Notes: generated by a model not told the origin, from the letters alone. A stretch of DNA of 64,000 nucleotides from Limonium bicolor (GCA_023374045.1 CM041782.1:185088925-185152924); one strand, 5' to 3'; positions 36,180 through 48,122 are shown, counted from the stretch's first letter. Numbers and translations: made by a program.

Positions 36180-36590
36180 GACTACCTAAGCAACAAAAAC
36201 GCTGTCGAGCTATTCTAAGGTGCTGACTACCTAGGTGACGAAAACGGAATAATGTCAAGCGGTTCTAAGGTGTTGACTACCTATAATACATGAAATGATG
36301 CGATGCCAAGCGATTCTAAGGCGTTGACTACCTATAAGTAAAATGAAGTAATGTCAAGCAATTCTAAGGCGTTGACTACCTATAATGATGATATGATGTC
36401 AAACTATTCTAAGGTGTTGACTGCCTGTGACGAATGAGATGATGTCAAGCTATTCTAAGGCGTTGACTACCTATAAGTAAAGTGAAATGAAGTAATGTCA
36501 AGCGATTCTAAGGCGTTGACAACCTAAAATGTGGAAATGAGATAATGTCAAGCGATTCTAAGGCGTTGACTACCTATAATGACGATAACT
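36180..36590 (-). repeat. Tandem array, about eight units of about 50 bp, element B interior
   Basis: Units carry gattctaaggcgttgac followed by tacctata, the complement of the array at 192-421. Unit number differs between the copies (about eight here, five there), so the array length is variable. Confidence 0.92.
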
Positions 36591-36620
36591 GGGTGGTATG
36601 CAAATGCAAGAATGCTGAAA

Positions 36621-36716
36621 TGTTGATGATGCTAATGATGCTGATGATGTTGATGATGTTGATGATGTTGATGATGCTGATGATGCTAATGATGCTGATG
36701 ATGCTGATGATGCTCG
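36621..36716. repeat. (GATGATGYT)n minisatellite
   Basis: About 95 bp of near-perfect atgatgctg / atgatgttg triplet repeats inside element B. It produces meaningless repetitive frames on both strands (36545-36859 and others), which I leave uncalled. Confidence 0.95.
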
Positions 36717-37029
36717 GATGCTTCTGGGGATCGAAACCCGTGTCAATGCTCCTAACTGGACCCAATGTGGACTTATTGCCATCGCCCCCAAGCCGGGGTG
36801 CAGGGATAACTCCTGGTAAAAACCTTGGGGACTTATTGCCTTTGCCCACCATTCGTTGATCCCGAAAATAAGTTGACATCACAAAAGGAGGATTTATTGC
36901 CATCACCTCGCCAACTTTTCTATCGCCAGGTCTTGTGACGCGCCTGGATAATGCAACTAGGTCTTATGACGATCCTATATGAATGTGATGAATGCAATGT
37001 GTTTGATAAGAGCGGGTAAGATAAAGGGT

Positions 37030-37260
37030 AACGCTAGGTCTTACTACGAGCCTAAGGGAATGCAACTAGGTCTTATGACGAGCCTAAGGGTTGGATCTAG
37101 GTCTTATGACGGGCCTAAGGGTTGGATCTAGGTCTTATGACGAGCCTAAGGATGGTTCTAGGTCTTATGACGAGCCTAAAGGGATGCAACTAGGTCTTAC
37201 TACGAGGCTAAGGGAATGCGACCAGGTCTTACTACGAGCCTAAAGGATGGTTCTAAGTGA
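37030..37260. repeat. Tandem array with ctaggtcttatgacgagcct
   Basis: About eight units of 24-36 bp, each with aggtcttatgacgagcctaa or a close variant. A related looser array with gggcttaggacgggcct follows at 37325-37440. Both lie in the non-coding interior of element B. Confidence 0.9.
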
Positions 37261-37439
37261 AATTGAGTAAAATGTATGATGGGTCTAAATGGATGTAGAA
37301 GGATTAGGGTTTATGTCAAATCTGGAGATGGTAGGGCTCAAGATGGGCCTACGGATGTTTGGGTGTGAAGGTAGGGCTTAGGACGGGCCTGTGGGAATTT
37401 GATGTGGAGGAAGGGCTTAGGACGGGCCTGTGGGATGTT

Positions 37440-38698
37440 TGGATGGTTTGAACCTTCGGGCTCTGGACTTTTGGGCCTCAATCGGTGTTATTGTTGCAAT
37501 TGTTGGAACCAACAATTGCCACCAGTATTCTCTCTTAAGGCAATCTGAGTTAGAGTTCATGGCGATCGATCGGAACGATCGATTGCCCCTAGTATTTTCT
37601 TGTGCGAACAAGTCTCATCCTCACAGGGTCAAGGCTTATGTTTTGATGTGGTGCTTCCTACACTCGACGTGTTTGGTGTTTGCACTCGTTTCTCACTTAC
37701 GGTCACAACTTCTCAACCATTGAATTTGACATTTGTTAGATTTACGTGTTCAACCTGTTACTTTCACTCGATTGGATACACAACTACTAAGTCAGAAGTC
37801 TTTTAAGCTTATAACGTGGCTATGGGGTGTGATGAATGATAACAGGACAATGGAGGAATGTTTAGGATATGTGGAGCTATAAGGGTGACCAAATCTACAA
37901 CTTGCACCGTCTCTCGGACTTGTCTTCTTTGCCTTGAAGTCGTTTGGCTACTTCGTGAAGACTTCGCTTGTGAACTTGGGGCTTGGAACTTTTGGATTGT
38001 TCCTTGCATCTCCTTTCTTTTTTCCGATTTTGGATTTCTTTGAGGCTTTTCAGGTTTGCCTTTCTTTGAATCTCCTCTCCTTCGGGGTTCTTGTGTTTCC
38101 CGGCTTTGAACTTTGAAAGCTGTTTTTGATGTCAGCTCATTTGGATCCTGTGTCACTTTGGGACCATTTGCGGATCAATTTGTTACGCTGGTAGCAAATT
38201 TGCTTCTCTGGACTTGTGAAGTTGCTGTTCGGAAGTCGGGCTCCTTGCTTCCTTTGGTCACCGGGTCGGTTATTCATCATTGGCTGGCTTGTTTGTGGAG
38301 CTTGTAATATTGTGAAATAGGTCATATATGAAAAGCTCAGCGGGGGTGCCTAGGGTGTAATGTCAGGGTTCACAAGCTTTTTGGCTGTGTGGTGTTGTAC
38401 CTAGGTGCTTCGTCATCCCTGGTAGTTGTGTATCTGTTCTTTGTTACTTTTCACAGGTTTAAACGTAAATTTACAAATTATCTCCTTCGGTCGGAGTCAT
38501 GCCGTTTACCTTACCTTTGAATGTGATCTCTCTGGAGTCGTGTAAAAATGACACGCTCTTCCGCTCTTGGTTTTACCGCTCAAGGCACTCTCGCGAAACG
38601 TTCACTCAGAGACTCGTTTGCACATTTAAACAAAAGAAATAAACATTATCGTTCCTTAACTCAGATTGCCCTGGGTATTGCTGTGGGATTTACTTAAC
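37440..38698 (-). other. Element B interior, possible gag remnant
   Basis: About 1.26 kb without clear genes. On the minus strand, 37809-38156 is an open frame of 115 codons rich in Lys, Arg, Ser and Gln (RRRGDSKKGKPEKPQR), and 38137-38325 overlaps it in another frame. Basic composition would fit a nucleocapsid-like gag remnant, but there is no knuckle or other motif. This is a weak inference; it may be non-coding. Confidence 0.3.
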
Positions 38699-39991
38699 AA
38701 GTCGAATTAAACAGAAAACAAAAAAGTCCGGGGCCACGGACAGGCTGTCCGTGGGCCCGGACATTATTAGAAAACCTAAATTTTTAAAATTTAAAAAACC
38801 CGCCGCCGTCCGTGGGCGTCCGAGCTTACGGACAGGGAGTCCGGGACCCCGGACATGACGTCCGTGGGTGCGGACCGCCCTCGGACGGCGGCGTTGAGGC
38901 TGTTCCTGAAGGTGTTTTGGCTCAAATTTTATGGGTGTGTAGCCCGAAAGATGTACAAGACGTTAGTGATTTAAAGTTTTCAATTTGAATTCGAATTAAG
39001 CACGAAACTTGGTAAACAAGTTATTGGACAGAAGCTTAAACAAACAGCAATACAGAAGCGTACGAAGGTTAGTTTGAACCCAAAATTTGACAGAGAGTTA
39101 ATAAGGTCGTGGGGAGTTAGAAAAGTAGAGTTGTAACCTGTTTTACCTTCGAATTCAAGGTGATTCTTCACACCGGGATTCGTTGAGTGCTTCGTTCATG
39201 GCAGACCCGAAATGATTTCGGACCAAGCTTCTGGTTGTTGGTTGTTCTTGCTGTTCTTCACGTTTTGGTGGTGTTTTTGTGGGGGTTTGATGACTATTGG
39301 TGCTTTGGGGATTGGAAAACGTGTTTAGATGGTGATTTCGGGGGATTTTCGGTATGATTTGGGTGGCCGGGTGTTGGAAAACGTGAGAGAGAGAGAGGAG
39401 GCTGTGTTTTCTGACTCTCTAGGGTTCTTGAGTATATGAGGTTCTGCTTTTATCCAAAAACCTATCCCCTTATATAGACTTTCTTAAAGATAAAGAAAAT
39501 CTAGTAAAAGTAAGATTTTTTTGGTATTTTAATTAAAAGACTTCCCAAAGGAATTTTGCTGTGAAATTTTAACCACATGTCAAGGATGGATATTATGAAT
39601 TTTCTATGGTGGAACCGAATTTTTTAAATGTTGGAATATTTTTAAATTGAATTTCTTGTCAGATTCAGTCAGAAATTGCTAGAAAATTATTGGAAACTCG
39701 AAAAATCAAAATTCCAACGACATTATGCTTAGAATGTCATCCTCTATCATGGGTAAAATATCAAAGCGTTTCAAGCTGATTTGGGCATCCTTTGGAGGAG
39801 AGAGAAAGCTTATAGGAGGTCTCAGGAGCCTTTAAAGATTACCAAAACGCCCCTGAAAATGACGAAGCTGTTCCCCATGCCATGGAACGCGCCGATCGAG
39901 CCGGAATCCCTCACTACTTGATTAAAATGCCTCTCACAACACCAGCACCCCGTAGACCCTAACCCAGGGGGTCAAAATTTTGGGTATAACA
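38699..39991 (-). repeat. 5' LTR of element B copy 2, truncated
   Basis: This matches 34737-36037 closely and ends GGGTATAACA. It lacks the part equal to 34242-34736. The TATA box is near 39470-39476. Few differences from the 3' LTR are visible, so the insertion is fairly recent. Confidence 0.92.
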
Positions 39992-39996
39992 GTAAG
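39992..39996. repeat. TSD gtaag of element B copy 2, right
   Basis: Right copy, followed by gatttgctggg, the continuation of the LINE ORF1. Confidence 0.93.
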
Positions 39997-40599
39997 GATT
40001 TGCTGGGTTAGACAAAGAGTGATCTCAGGAATGATAAGGAGAAAGATGTAGGTTCAGTTGCTTCTGATGGTATTGAGGAATAGTTTCTCGGGCAGCCAGG
40101 TGATGATTCTTCTGTTTTCTTGTGTCAACCTAAAGAAGGAGGTTCTTCCTTGGAGGGAAAGCCTAATGCTGGGATAGTGGGAGGACAGGCTAAGATCGAT
40201 AGGAAGAAGGCCCCAAAGATTCCTCCAGGTTTTGAGTCCATAGTTAATTATAATGAAGAAGGGAATAAAAGAGATTTTTACCAAGCTTTTGATAGGGCTA
40301 CAGCTTTGGAAAAGTTCAGTTCTCAAGTCCCAAAAAAATCCAAAGTCAGTTCTAAATCTCAATCTGATATTAACATGTTTATAGCACAGATTGTGGAAGA
40401 AGCTGAGATAAAAAGGAAAGGTAGATCGAGCAGTATTCAGATCAGTAAATCAGAAAAGCTCTCCGTTAATAACTGGGTTCAGAGAGAAAGAAAATGAATA
40501 GTTTTCAAGTCTGGTGAGAAGGATAAGTCACTTACATTGAAAATAAAGAAGAGGAAGAGCAGTACTCTTAAGACTCCAGTGGTTAAACCTAACGGCAAG
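39997..40599 (+). pseudogene. LINE-type ORF1, 3' part
   Basis: This is in frame with 33231-34241 once element B and one TSD are removed. It has TAG stops at 40009 and 40081 and a TGA at 40495, with otherwise sensible Lys/Ser-rich sequence (RKKAPKIPPGFESIV, KIKKRKSSTLK) typical of the tail of LINE ORF1. It is cut at about 40599 by the LTR of Athila-1. No ORF2 is present. Confidence 0.75.
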
Positions 40600-41510
40600 T
40601 GTACCGGTCAATTCTAGCAAGTTTTAATAGAGAGTATTCCCTAAGTATCGAACCAGAGGAGGCGATGTCTAGTTATAATCTTTACTAACCGGAATAAAAA
40701 TATTAATTAACAGACTAAAACAGGAAATTGGGGGTTTTGATTTGATGAAAAAAAAACTGTAAACAAAATTTAAAACAGTAAAAAGCAAGTAAATAATTGT
40801 TTCGAAACTGATTTGGGAAAGAAATCCCGGTTTACTACTTCTCCCTAAATCTGTGATTCATATCCCTAAGCGATTTCCAAGACAATTCTGAATAAAACCC
40901 TAGAGCAAAGACAATTCACCTCCGGTCTCCCGCTTAGCAAATTCTAGTTAGTAAAGAACGAATTCTAACTCTCGTTACGAAACCACTGTTTACTAACCGC
41001 CTTAAGAACAATCTAGAATAACGGTCAATTAGAAATTTAGAGGAATTACCGTCTCTATACTAACCGGTTATTTTTCTGTATTCAATTGAAAGCCGCAGTC
41101 GTCACTTGTAAGCTAACAAAATACTAATCTTTATAATTGGCCAAATTATAACGATTAAAGAAATTAAGCAAGGAAAATAACTTTATTCAATCGAATTGCA
41201 GAAAATCACAAAGGTACAGGAATAGTCAATCTAGGGATACATAGCAAACCGGAATTAAAAGAGACTACTCAGACATATCCATAATGACAATGCACAAGTT
41301 TAATAGTAAAAACTCAGGGAAGCAAGAACAAGAAGAAACTCTAATGTCAATAGCCGTCGTGTATTCTCTGTTCTTCCTTTAGCCTTCTCTCTGATAGCCT
41401 CAAAGATCTGCCCAAGACTCAGCCTTTCTCTCTCTCTCTCTCTTCTTTTCTGTGTAAAACTAAGCTCTGTGGCGTATCCAAGCATGTCTCTCACGTTGGC
41501 AGGCCTCTCC

Positions 41511-41518
41511 TTTTATAA
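41511..41518 (-). promoter_or_regulatory. TATA box of Athila-1 LTR
   Basis: The minus strand reads ttataaaa followed by ggagagg, mid-LTR. A CT-rich stretch (ctctctctctc at 41430-41445) lies about 70 bp downstream in the element's sense. Confidence 0.5.
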
Positions 41519-41577
41519 CAATCATAATTTTATCTTTAATCTCTTCCTTCCACGCGGATTCTGACTGCGTTTTATCT

Positions 41578-41905
41578 AATTGGTCCGGGACTTAGTCCAT
41601 GTATAAAGTCCCGGACCAGTCTCTAAAATCGGCCGAGAATTCGTCTTCAAGCATGGTCCGGGACTTAAGATGTGTATCTCCCGGACCCGTCCTTAAATCT
41701 GGTCAAGAGTAATGCCCTTGTATGGTCCGGGACTTAGGGTTTGTATCAAGTCCCGGACCAGTCTTCAGAACAGGTCGAGAGTAATGCCCTTGTATGGTCC
41801 GGGACTTAAGGTATGTATCAAGTCCCGGACCAGTCTTCAAAACAGGTCAAGAATAGCACCAATGGTTGGTCCGGGACTTAAGGTCTGTGCAAGGTCTCGG
41901 ACTCA
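41578..41905. repeat. GGTCCGGGACTT/AAGTCCCGGACC array in Athila-1 LTR
   Basis: Five units of about 70 bp, each with ggtccgggactta and, after a 10-15 base loop, agtcccggacc. Each is a near-perfect hairpin of 10-12 bp. The tandem repetition yields a repetitive frame at 41712-41945 that is not a gene. Confidence 0.92.
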
Positions 41906-42140
41906 ACCTAAAATTGCATGCCTTCACTCTGTTCAACATGTTTGACAGTCCAGAAAAACATAATAATGATCGGGAATGCGTTTTCTTGAGATTTTTGCCT
42001 GAAATAACACATAAACCCATCATAGAAGAAAATTGCAAATAGAAGCATAAAAATAACCATAAGGCGGGAATTTAATAACAAATAATAACGAATTAAGCAC
42101 AAATAAACCCCATAGACATAGATAAATTCCCGACTTATCA

Positions 42141-43557
42141 ACTTTCTCACACTTAACCTTTGCTTGCCCTCAAGCAACTACTGCAATAAGAACATACTGG
42201 GTTTCAACAACGGGGAATCATCAGATTAAGAAAAGTGTACAAGGAAATCTAATATTGAACAACAGTCAAAAGCCACAATGGTTAGTACTGTAGGTTTTCA
42301 TAAACTGTGAAACGGGAATGTTGTTAAATGCTTGAGAAAATTTTCATAACTATCCAGTCCAGATTTCATCCAGGGCTTTACTTTCCTTTTACTTTTCACA
42401 ATCCATCGGACGACAAGGGGCAAGAAGTAATATCATATTCCACATTACCTTTCATTGCCACGTACTCATAATCAAAGAAGAATTTGCAATAACATATTAA
42501 AATGAAAGTACTTTCTTCCTTTCTGAATTAGCGTTATTCTTTTTCATCCCCCAGACTTTTCTCCCCATCCATGTAACGGTGTTGGGTCTTCTATCCCAGA
42601 TCAGATGACCTTAGGTAGATGAGTGATGAGGCACTCCAAGCGCTTAATAACCAGATGGGAGAGGCCTGTTCCGGTTCAGAATAGATTAGAGGAGTACCTT
42701 GCCTTTGTCCTTTCTTTCCTTTCATACCATAACTTTCCAAAGCCCCAAGTTAATCCAAACAAAAATAGTCACAAAAATGGCCTCACCTTTTACTGAAAGA
42801 AATAGATAAAAATTTAGCAAAAAAAAAATACATGCAAGCAGCATAACCATAGTGCCTTTGACTTGAAATCCAAATTCAACTTCAGAAAATATGCTACTTG
42901 TACGGTATTCCCAACTGACTCATCTTACCACCAATTAAAACCAAGTAAGTCTCATTCGAAAAATTTTGTTGAGGGTTAGCAGAAGTCAGTGATAGAAAAA
43001 CAGATAATGCCAAAAATCAAAGAAAAATAAGCAAATTGATATCCTCAATAAAAACAAGTGTAAACTCCCCCTTTCTCACACTTAGAACTAAGCAATGCCT
43101 TGCTTTCAAAATAAAACGGAGTGTAACTCCTCATTCTCACACTTTAAAATTAAGAAATGCCCTCATTGCTTTCAAAATAAAAACAAAGTGAAAAAGGTAG
43201 AACATAACTCCCCTGGTTAAGGTGTGATAAGATCGAGCAGATGGAGTTCTGGAAAGAATCGGGCAGAGTCTCCTTTGTATCGTGTATGAAACTTATCAAA
43301 ATATAAGCAAACCTGGATGAATATCAAATACAGTGCTACAACAGCGTAATAGCTCATTATCCATGGAGAGAAAGGTGTAGAATCATTAGGGTTATCAGTT
43401 ACATCCCAAACAGAAACAATAAAACCAAAGGAAAAAGAACTAACAATCTAAAAAGACATCAAAAGATCTCAAATGAAAAAATATAAAAAGACATCAAAAT
43501 AACAATAAAAGATAGAAAGACCGTTGAAGGAGAGGGCATAAACCGACACATGTACTA
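42141..43557 (-). other. PPT and non-coding 3' region of Athila-1
   Basis: The PPT (42141-42155, taagtgtgagaaagt on minus) is followed by gcttgagggcaagcaaag. The region shares its plan with Athila-N1: taagtgtgagaa repeats near 43070-43150 and the phrase caaggggcaagaagtaa near 42415, matching caaggggtgtgaagtaa near 15415. No ORF. Confidence 0.75.
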
Positions 43558-44400
43558 CTAACGGGGTAGGCGCCAGGACTCCAGCTGTGCAAAGCGGTCA
43601 TCATAGTCGTGGAAACGGGCCTCCTGACGAGCCTGGAACTCGGCAAACCGTGCATCCTGCCGAGCCTCGTACTCTGTCTGGCGAGTCTCCAAAGCTGAGA
43701 GTCACGCACCATAGTCATATATCGTCGAACTCATCCCGTCCAGCCGACTATCCATCTGAGTCATACAATCCGAAAAACCGTCAAAGCGAGCTGTGGCCGT
43801 CCCCCTCCAGTCTCTAAACTCACGCAGCAGCTCGTCATAACCCGGGGCCGGTCCAGCAGGTATCAGAATGTTCTGGGCCTCATCACCAACGACATCAGCC
43901 TCAGCAGCAACCTCAACAACGTCAGCAACTCGGGGTGCTCGTGCAGCGTGTCGATGCTTCACCCACTGTCCGTCGATCTTCTCCCACTGAAAGAAGTGCA
44001 TCATAGTCATATCGAGACTAGACCGAGGAAACTAAGGCTGCTCATCAGACAAATCCACCCCCGCTGCAGCAAATAACGACTGTAGGAAGTGTGGGAATGG
44101 GAGAGAAGCAGTGTTATCTATCTCAACCACCCGGACCATGGAGTTAAATATAACTCGATGCAGAGCGGGTGGAGCCCCTGCCTGGGCAAAGTCGTCATCC
44201 AGGATATAGCGCATCAGCCAGCAGTCATAAGAATTCGGATCAGCGCACTCCCGGGGGCGAACATTATACATCAGCACCCCTAAAATCAGACGCTCTCTCG
44301 GTGTCGGTAACTTATCCCCAACGTGAAACTCACACTTGACCAACAGCTTATCGTGCCACCTCTTCGTTTTCTCCTTATAGATCTCGGCATGGATAAGAGC
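43558..44400 (-). pseudogene. Athila-1 integrase tail fused to env-position ORF2
   Basis: On the minus strand, one frame runs from about 44400 through EIYKEKTKRWHDK (an integrase C-terminal motif of Athila) straight into LPTPRERLILGVLMYNVRP and WLMRYILDDDFAQAG, resembling the plant retrotransposon domain found 3' of pol in Athila elements. It then reaches a coiled-coil-like tail with repeated ARFAEFQARQEARF. It is broken by TAG at 44032-44034 and TGA at 43702-43704 and ends at TAG 43558-43560. In complete Athila elements this position holds an env-like ORF of uncertain function. The direct join to the integrase tail suggests an internal deletion. Confidence 0.7.
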
Positions 44401-46343
44401 ATTAAGTTAATACTCGCACCTAAATCACATAAACCCTTACCACAATTCACATTACCTATCGCGCAAGGTATGACCGGAGTACCTGGATCATCAAGCTTAG
44501 GTGGCAGCTTCATTGAAAGAACAGCTGAAACGCTTTCGGTAAGCTGCACAATATCCTTCTCCACTAAAGACCATCTGTTGGACAGGATGTCCTTCATGAA
44601 CTTCGCATATATTGGCATCTGCTTCAAAGCTTCAGAAAAAGGAATGTTAATGGTTAGTTTCTTAAAGATACTTAAAAACTTACCAAACTGCTCATCCAAG
44701 TCTTTCTTCTTCAACCGGTTTGGAAAAGAAACTGGCGCTTCAGCAACTGCGCGTCGCGGACGTGTGGAAGTTTTTGGAACCTTGCTAATTGCCACCTCCT
44801 CTTCAGCTGGTTCCTCCTGAAAACCTACTGGCGCAGTTTCTTCATTCTGCTCAACACTAGGAAGAGGAGCCTCAGCTTCAGGGACCACCGGGTCAAGCTG
44901 TGTACCACTCCTTAATGTGATTGCCTTGGCATGCTCTCTCGGATTCTGCTCTGACTGACTAGGCAAGGAACCCAAAGGACGCTGAGCTAACTGCTGAGAT
45001 ATCTGAGACAACTGAGTCTCGATGTTTCTATTGAACGTCCTTTGATCATTATTGAAGGTTCTCTGCTCCTGATTGAAGGCTTCCAGCTCATTAAGTTTCT
45101 TCGCGTTAACCGAGATGAAATCATTCATTCTAGCCAGAACTTCATCCATACTAGAAGACGCTCCAGCACCCGAATTCCACGCTTGCTGGTTCTGCAGTGG
45201 CTGCTTCTGATAAGAGGAATTATACTGCTGTTGGGGTCTCTGATTGTAATTGCTGTTACCACCACCTTGGTAACGATTCTACTGCTGAGAATGATAACCC
45301 GGGTTGCCTGGATTCCCGAAGTAATTACCCGGTCTGTTACCAACATAATTCACTGCCTCTTCTTGCGGTGGAGCACATTGGCACATGTTAGAACCTCTAC
45401 CACAATATTCACAAGGTGGGTAAACCTCAGGAGCAGCTGCTGCATTTGACTGCGGGTTCATTACTGCACACATACGCTCAAACTGCTTTGACATTGCTTC
45501 TATCTTGGCAGCCAGAAAAGTGTTTGAATCTACTTCATAAACTCCAGCAGTTTTCTTCGGTGCAGCTTCCCCGGTTCTTGAACCTCCCCACTGATTAATT
45601 GCTGTAGTAATAGTCTCTGACAACTCCTTGATTCTTGCAAAAGGCAGATCCATCAAACTTCCTCCAGCGCATGTATCAACCAACAACCGACTAGAAGGGT
45701 CCAAGTCTTTGTAAAACGACTACAGTACAACCTCTTCTCCTAATCCGTGATGCGGTACTTTCCTTACTATCCCCTTAAACCGCTCCCAAGCTTCAGATAA
45801 GGTCTCACCAGCGAACTGTTTAAAGTAGGTAATTTCACCTCTCATGGTCAGCATCCGAGAGGGTGGAAAATATTTCGCCAAGAATGCATTAGCCAATTCT
45901 TCCCAAGTAGTAATGTTGTCAGGCGCCAACGAGTTCAACCATTCAGCGGCTCTATCCCTCAGAGAGAATGGAAAAAGAGTGAGCAGAGCAACCTCCTGCG
46001 AAGCTGGTGTCGAACACGCTCCCACCAATCTCAGGAACGTAGTGAGGTGGACATTAGGATCTTCAGTAACCGTCCCGCTGAACTGAGGTGCGTTCATCAC
46101 CATAGTCACGTAGTGGGTCTTGAACTGCCACTGCACCCCTGCTGGCAATGCAGGAATCACTATCGGCGACACCAACCCTTCAACACTTGGACAGATGTAG
46201 TCCCTCATCTGCCTCTGGTTGTTTGCCATGTTAGCTTCTGGTTGAACGTCCAGTACCTCCTCGACAACAGGTGGTTCAGGAACCTTCTCTTCAACCGGTG
46301 GATCCAGATTCAAATCCTTAGGAAGCTGTCTCGCAAATCTTTC
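44286..46343 (-). pseudogene. Athila-1 gag-protease, with two amber stops and pol deletion
   Basis: One minus-strand frame, interrupted by TAG at 45720-45722 and 45279-45281. In order: the gag core (VTMVMNAPQFSGTVTEDPN, AAEWLNSL, FLAKYFPPSR, GETLSEAWERFKGIV, PHHGL), a CCHC knuckle (CEYCGRGSNMCQC), a Gln/Asn-rich stretch, a coiled-coil-like segment ending NPREHAKAITLRSG, and the pol start with CDLGASINLM, the aspartic protease signature. The coding sequence then jumps to integrase C-terminal sequence in another frame near 44400, so RT, RNase H and most of the integrase are deleted. The N-terminus is cut by Tekay-N copy 2 at 46343/46344. Gag would form the particle. Confidence 0.88.
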
Positions 46344-47540
46344 GGTAACACCCCCATCTCCAAACACAATGATCGTCGCCCTAAGTCCATCTCGTACATT
46401 AACAACGCAGCGGAAAAATTCTACTAAATTGGTGTTACCGCCGTTAGTCACCCACGTGACTAACTAGGCCTATTCTCTTAACAAGTCACGATCTAACTAA
46501 CCGGATAATTACTCGAGCATCTAAAACATTACAATTCATAAACCACAACTTATACCGAGTATCTCATATCCTAATACATCATACTAACATCTCATCAATT
46601 TACTAAACGAGTGTACATGCACAACTCGTGTAACAAATGTAAAAGCAACCCGAAGTACTCTACCCGCTCCTACTCTCAGGTTGAGTCCTCGTCTGGTACT
46701 TACCTGCAAAGTTTAAATCACAGGCCCCAAGGGGCTCAACACATGGCTGGTACAGAAAACGTGCAGCCCACAAGCTAGCCGGGTTACACACGACTACTTT
46801 GTCGAATACGTGCAATTGTTTATTCATACAAATAATAATAAGAAGTACGATAACAAAAACATATTTATGTGAAACATTCACAGCTCAAATAAATCGAACA
46901 TCATAATGGACGCCCATTAATGAATAAGTTAGATTCCTAAATCCCGAGGCCTGAGAATTGTTTAGTTCTCGTGTTTGACCATACCTTATAAGTGTCAACC
47001 ATTCTCCTATTAGAATTGGTTGTTCTCTAACTGAATTGTTAATTTTTGTCGGGTCAAAGTAACCCTAGCCAATGAGTTATTAGCTCAATTGGTTTAATAA
47101 ACATTAATTCTTAAGTTATGAGGGGTGTAGGCTTGACCCTCCTGCGCCTCCTGAATTTGCCTCCCATCTCGAACTGTTCACTCGAGATGGTCGGGTCAGT
47201 TTGTCGACCCTAGGCGGAAGACAGATCTGATACAGATGCCGACCTCCTAACCTGAACATGCATGACCGGAGTGAGTCCCGGATTCCTCTACTCCCAAGTT
47301 CTAGTTAGCTGAAGTCTCATTGACAATTTCTTAGTTAATCCTCTCTCGGTGTTAACCAACTAATAACAGGGAGTATTTATAACCTTATACAATTGTTTAC
47401 TAAACATAGTTAATGAACAAGCTCTGAATCAATTCGTGTTAGTGTGCAATGGACACACAATAACAATACAATAAATCGGTTTCATGCTTAATCTTGCTTG
47501 GTCGTATCACAATAACACATAGCACACAAACCGAGGTAGA
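46344..47540 (-). repeat. 3' LTR of Tekay-N copy 2, first segment
   Basis: The LTR starts ggtaacaccccc on + (TG changed to GG) inside Athila gag coding sequence. It matches 61403-62602 closely over 1.2 kb, then is interrupted at gtaga by Athila-N2. The TSD of copy 2 cannot be checked because its other end is outside the window. Confidence 0.9.
47536..47540. repeat. TSD gtaga of Athila-N2, left
   Basis: gtaga lies before tgacaagtgtcc; it recurs at 53056-53060. The unoccupied paralogous site has a single gtaga at 62599-62603. Confidence 0.95.
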
Positions 47541-47869
47541 TGACAAGTGTCCAAAATGAGCATGTTTTATAGGTGTATTTCATATATTATATTAACACTT
47601 TCCTTGCTCATTTCTCCACTTTTGTTAGTTTTCCTCTAAATTATGTTTATTTGTACTTACTTACTTTCACAATAATATTACTCACTTATTATATATTTTC
47701 TTAGATTTATGTATTGATATGAACCGATACATTTTATGTGTCTAATGCAGGAAAATTACAATAGACCCGTATATATATACTAAAAATATCACGTACAGCA
47801 CTTGAGATAAAAATGAATCACGTGTAATGATGGGCACATTCTTCACGAGCTATCATTTTCACGAGCAAC

Positions 47870-48122
47870 ACATTTTGAGCGGACAAGACCATGCAACAAC
47901 CGCCTAATATAATGAGGACGAGAGACAGCTTTGTACATCAGGAAAACAGGCGGACGTAGTGAGCATGCAACCGCCTCTGCGACGTCGAGAAAAGAGGCGG
48001 ACGAGAGGGGTGTGACAACCGCCTGAAAAACAGGCGGACAACACTGAGAGCCAACCGCCTGACAACAGGCGGACAAGAGAGACAAGAGGCTACCGCCTCA
48101 TAAGAAGCGGACAACAAGCGGA
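47870..48122. repeat. CCGCCT/AGGCGG inverted-repeat array in Athila-N2 LTR
   Basis: About six pairs of aaccgcct and aggcggac separated by 4-45 bases in the 250 bp upstream of the promoter. Repeated at 51622-51882 in the 3' LTR. Confidence 0.9.

Larger units (their letters stand above)
34242..39991 (-). mobile_element. Element B copy 2: LTR retrotransposon with deleted 5' LTR
   Basis: A 5.75 kb minus-strand element inserted in the LINE ORF1 with TSD gtaag. It has a full 3' LTR (34242-36037), a PPT (36038-36051), an interior of repeat arrays (36052-38698) and a 5' LTR lacking its inner about 495 bp (38699-39991). The PBS is not found, in line with a deletion spanning the LTR end and PBS. No RT or integrase is present. 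Removing it and one TSD copy rejoins the LINE frame exactly. I cannot assign it to a named lineage. Confidence 0.93.
40600..42140 (-). repeat. 3' LTR of Athila-1
   Basis: The inner end is secure: cgacttatca at 42140 (TGATAAGTCGGG on the element strand) next to a PPT. The outer end is taken at tgtaccgg, 40600, but could lie a few tens of bases further left, since a similar ggcagtgtacc motif lies about 35 bp inside the Athila-N1 LTR. TATA (ttataaaa on minus) is at 41511-41518. It contains a five-unit inverted-repeat array. Confidence 0.8.

Noticed and set aside
36545..36906. Overlapping frames on both strands with repeated MMLMMLMM or SSASS-type peptides
   Set aside because: They are translations of a GATGAT-type minisatellite in the interior of element B.
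41712..41945. 77-codon frame with repeated LYGPGLKVCIKSRTSLQNRSR-like units, suggestive of a repeat protein
   Set aside because: It is a translation of the 70 bp hairpin array in the Athila-1 LTR; no start context or conservation supports a gene.
45042..45449. 135-codon + frame over the gag region
   Set aside because: Antisense shadow of the Athila-1 gag frame on the minus strand, which has recognisable motifs.
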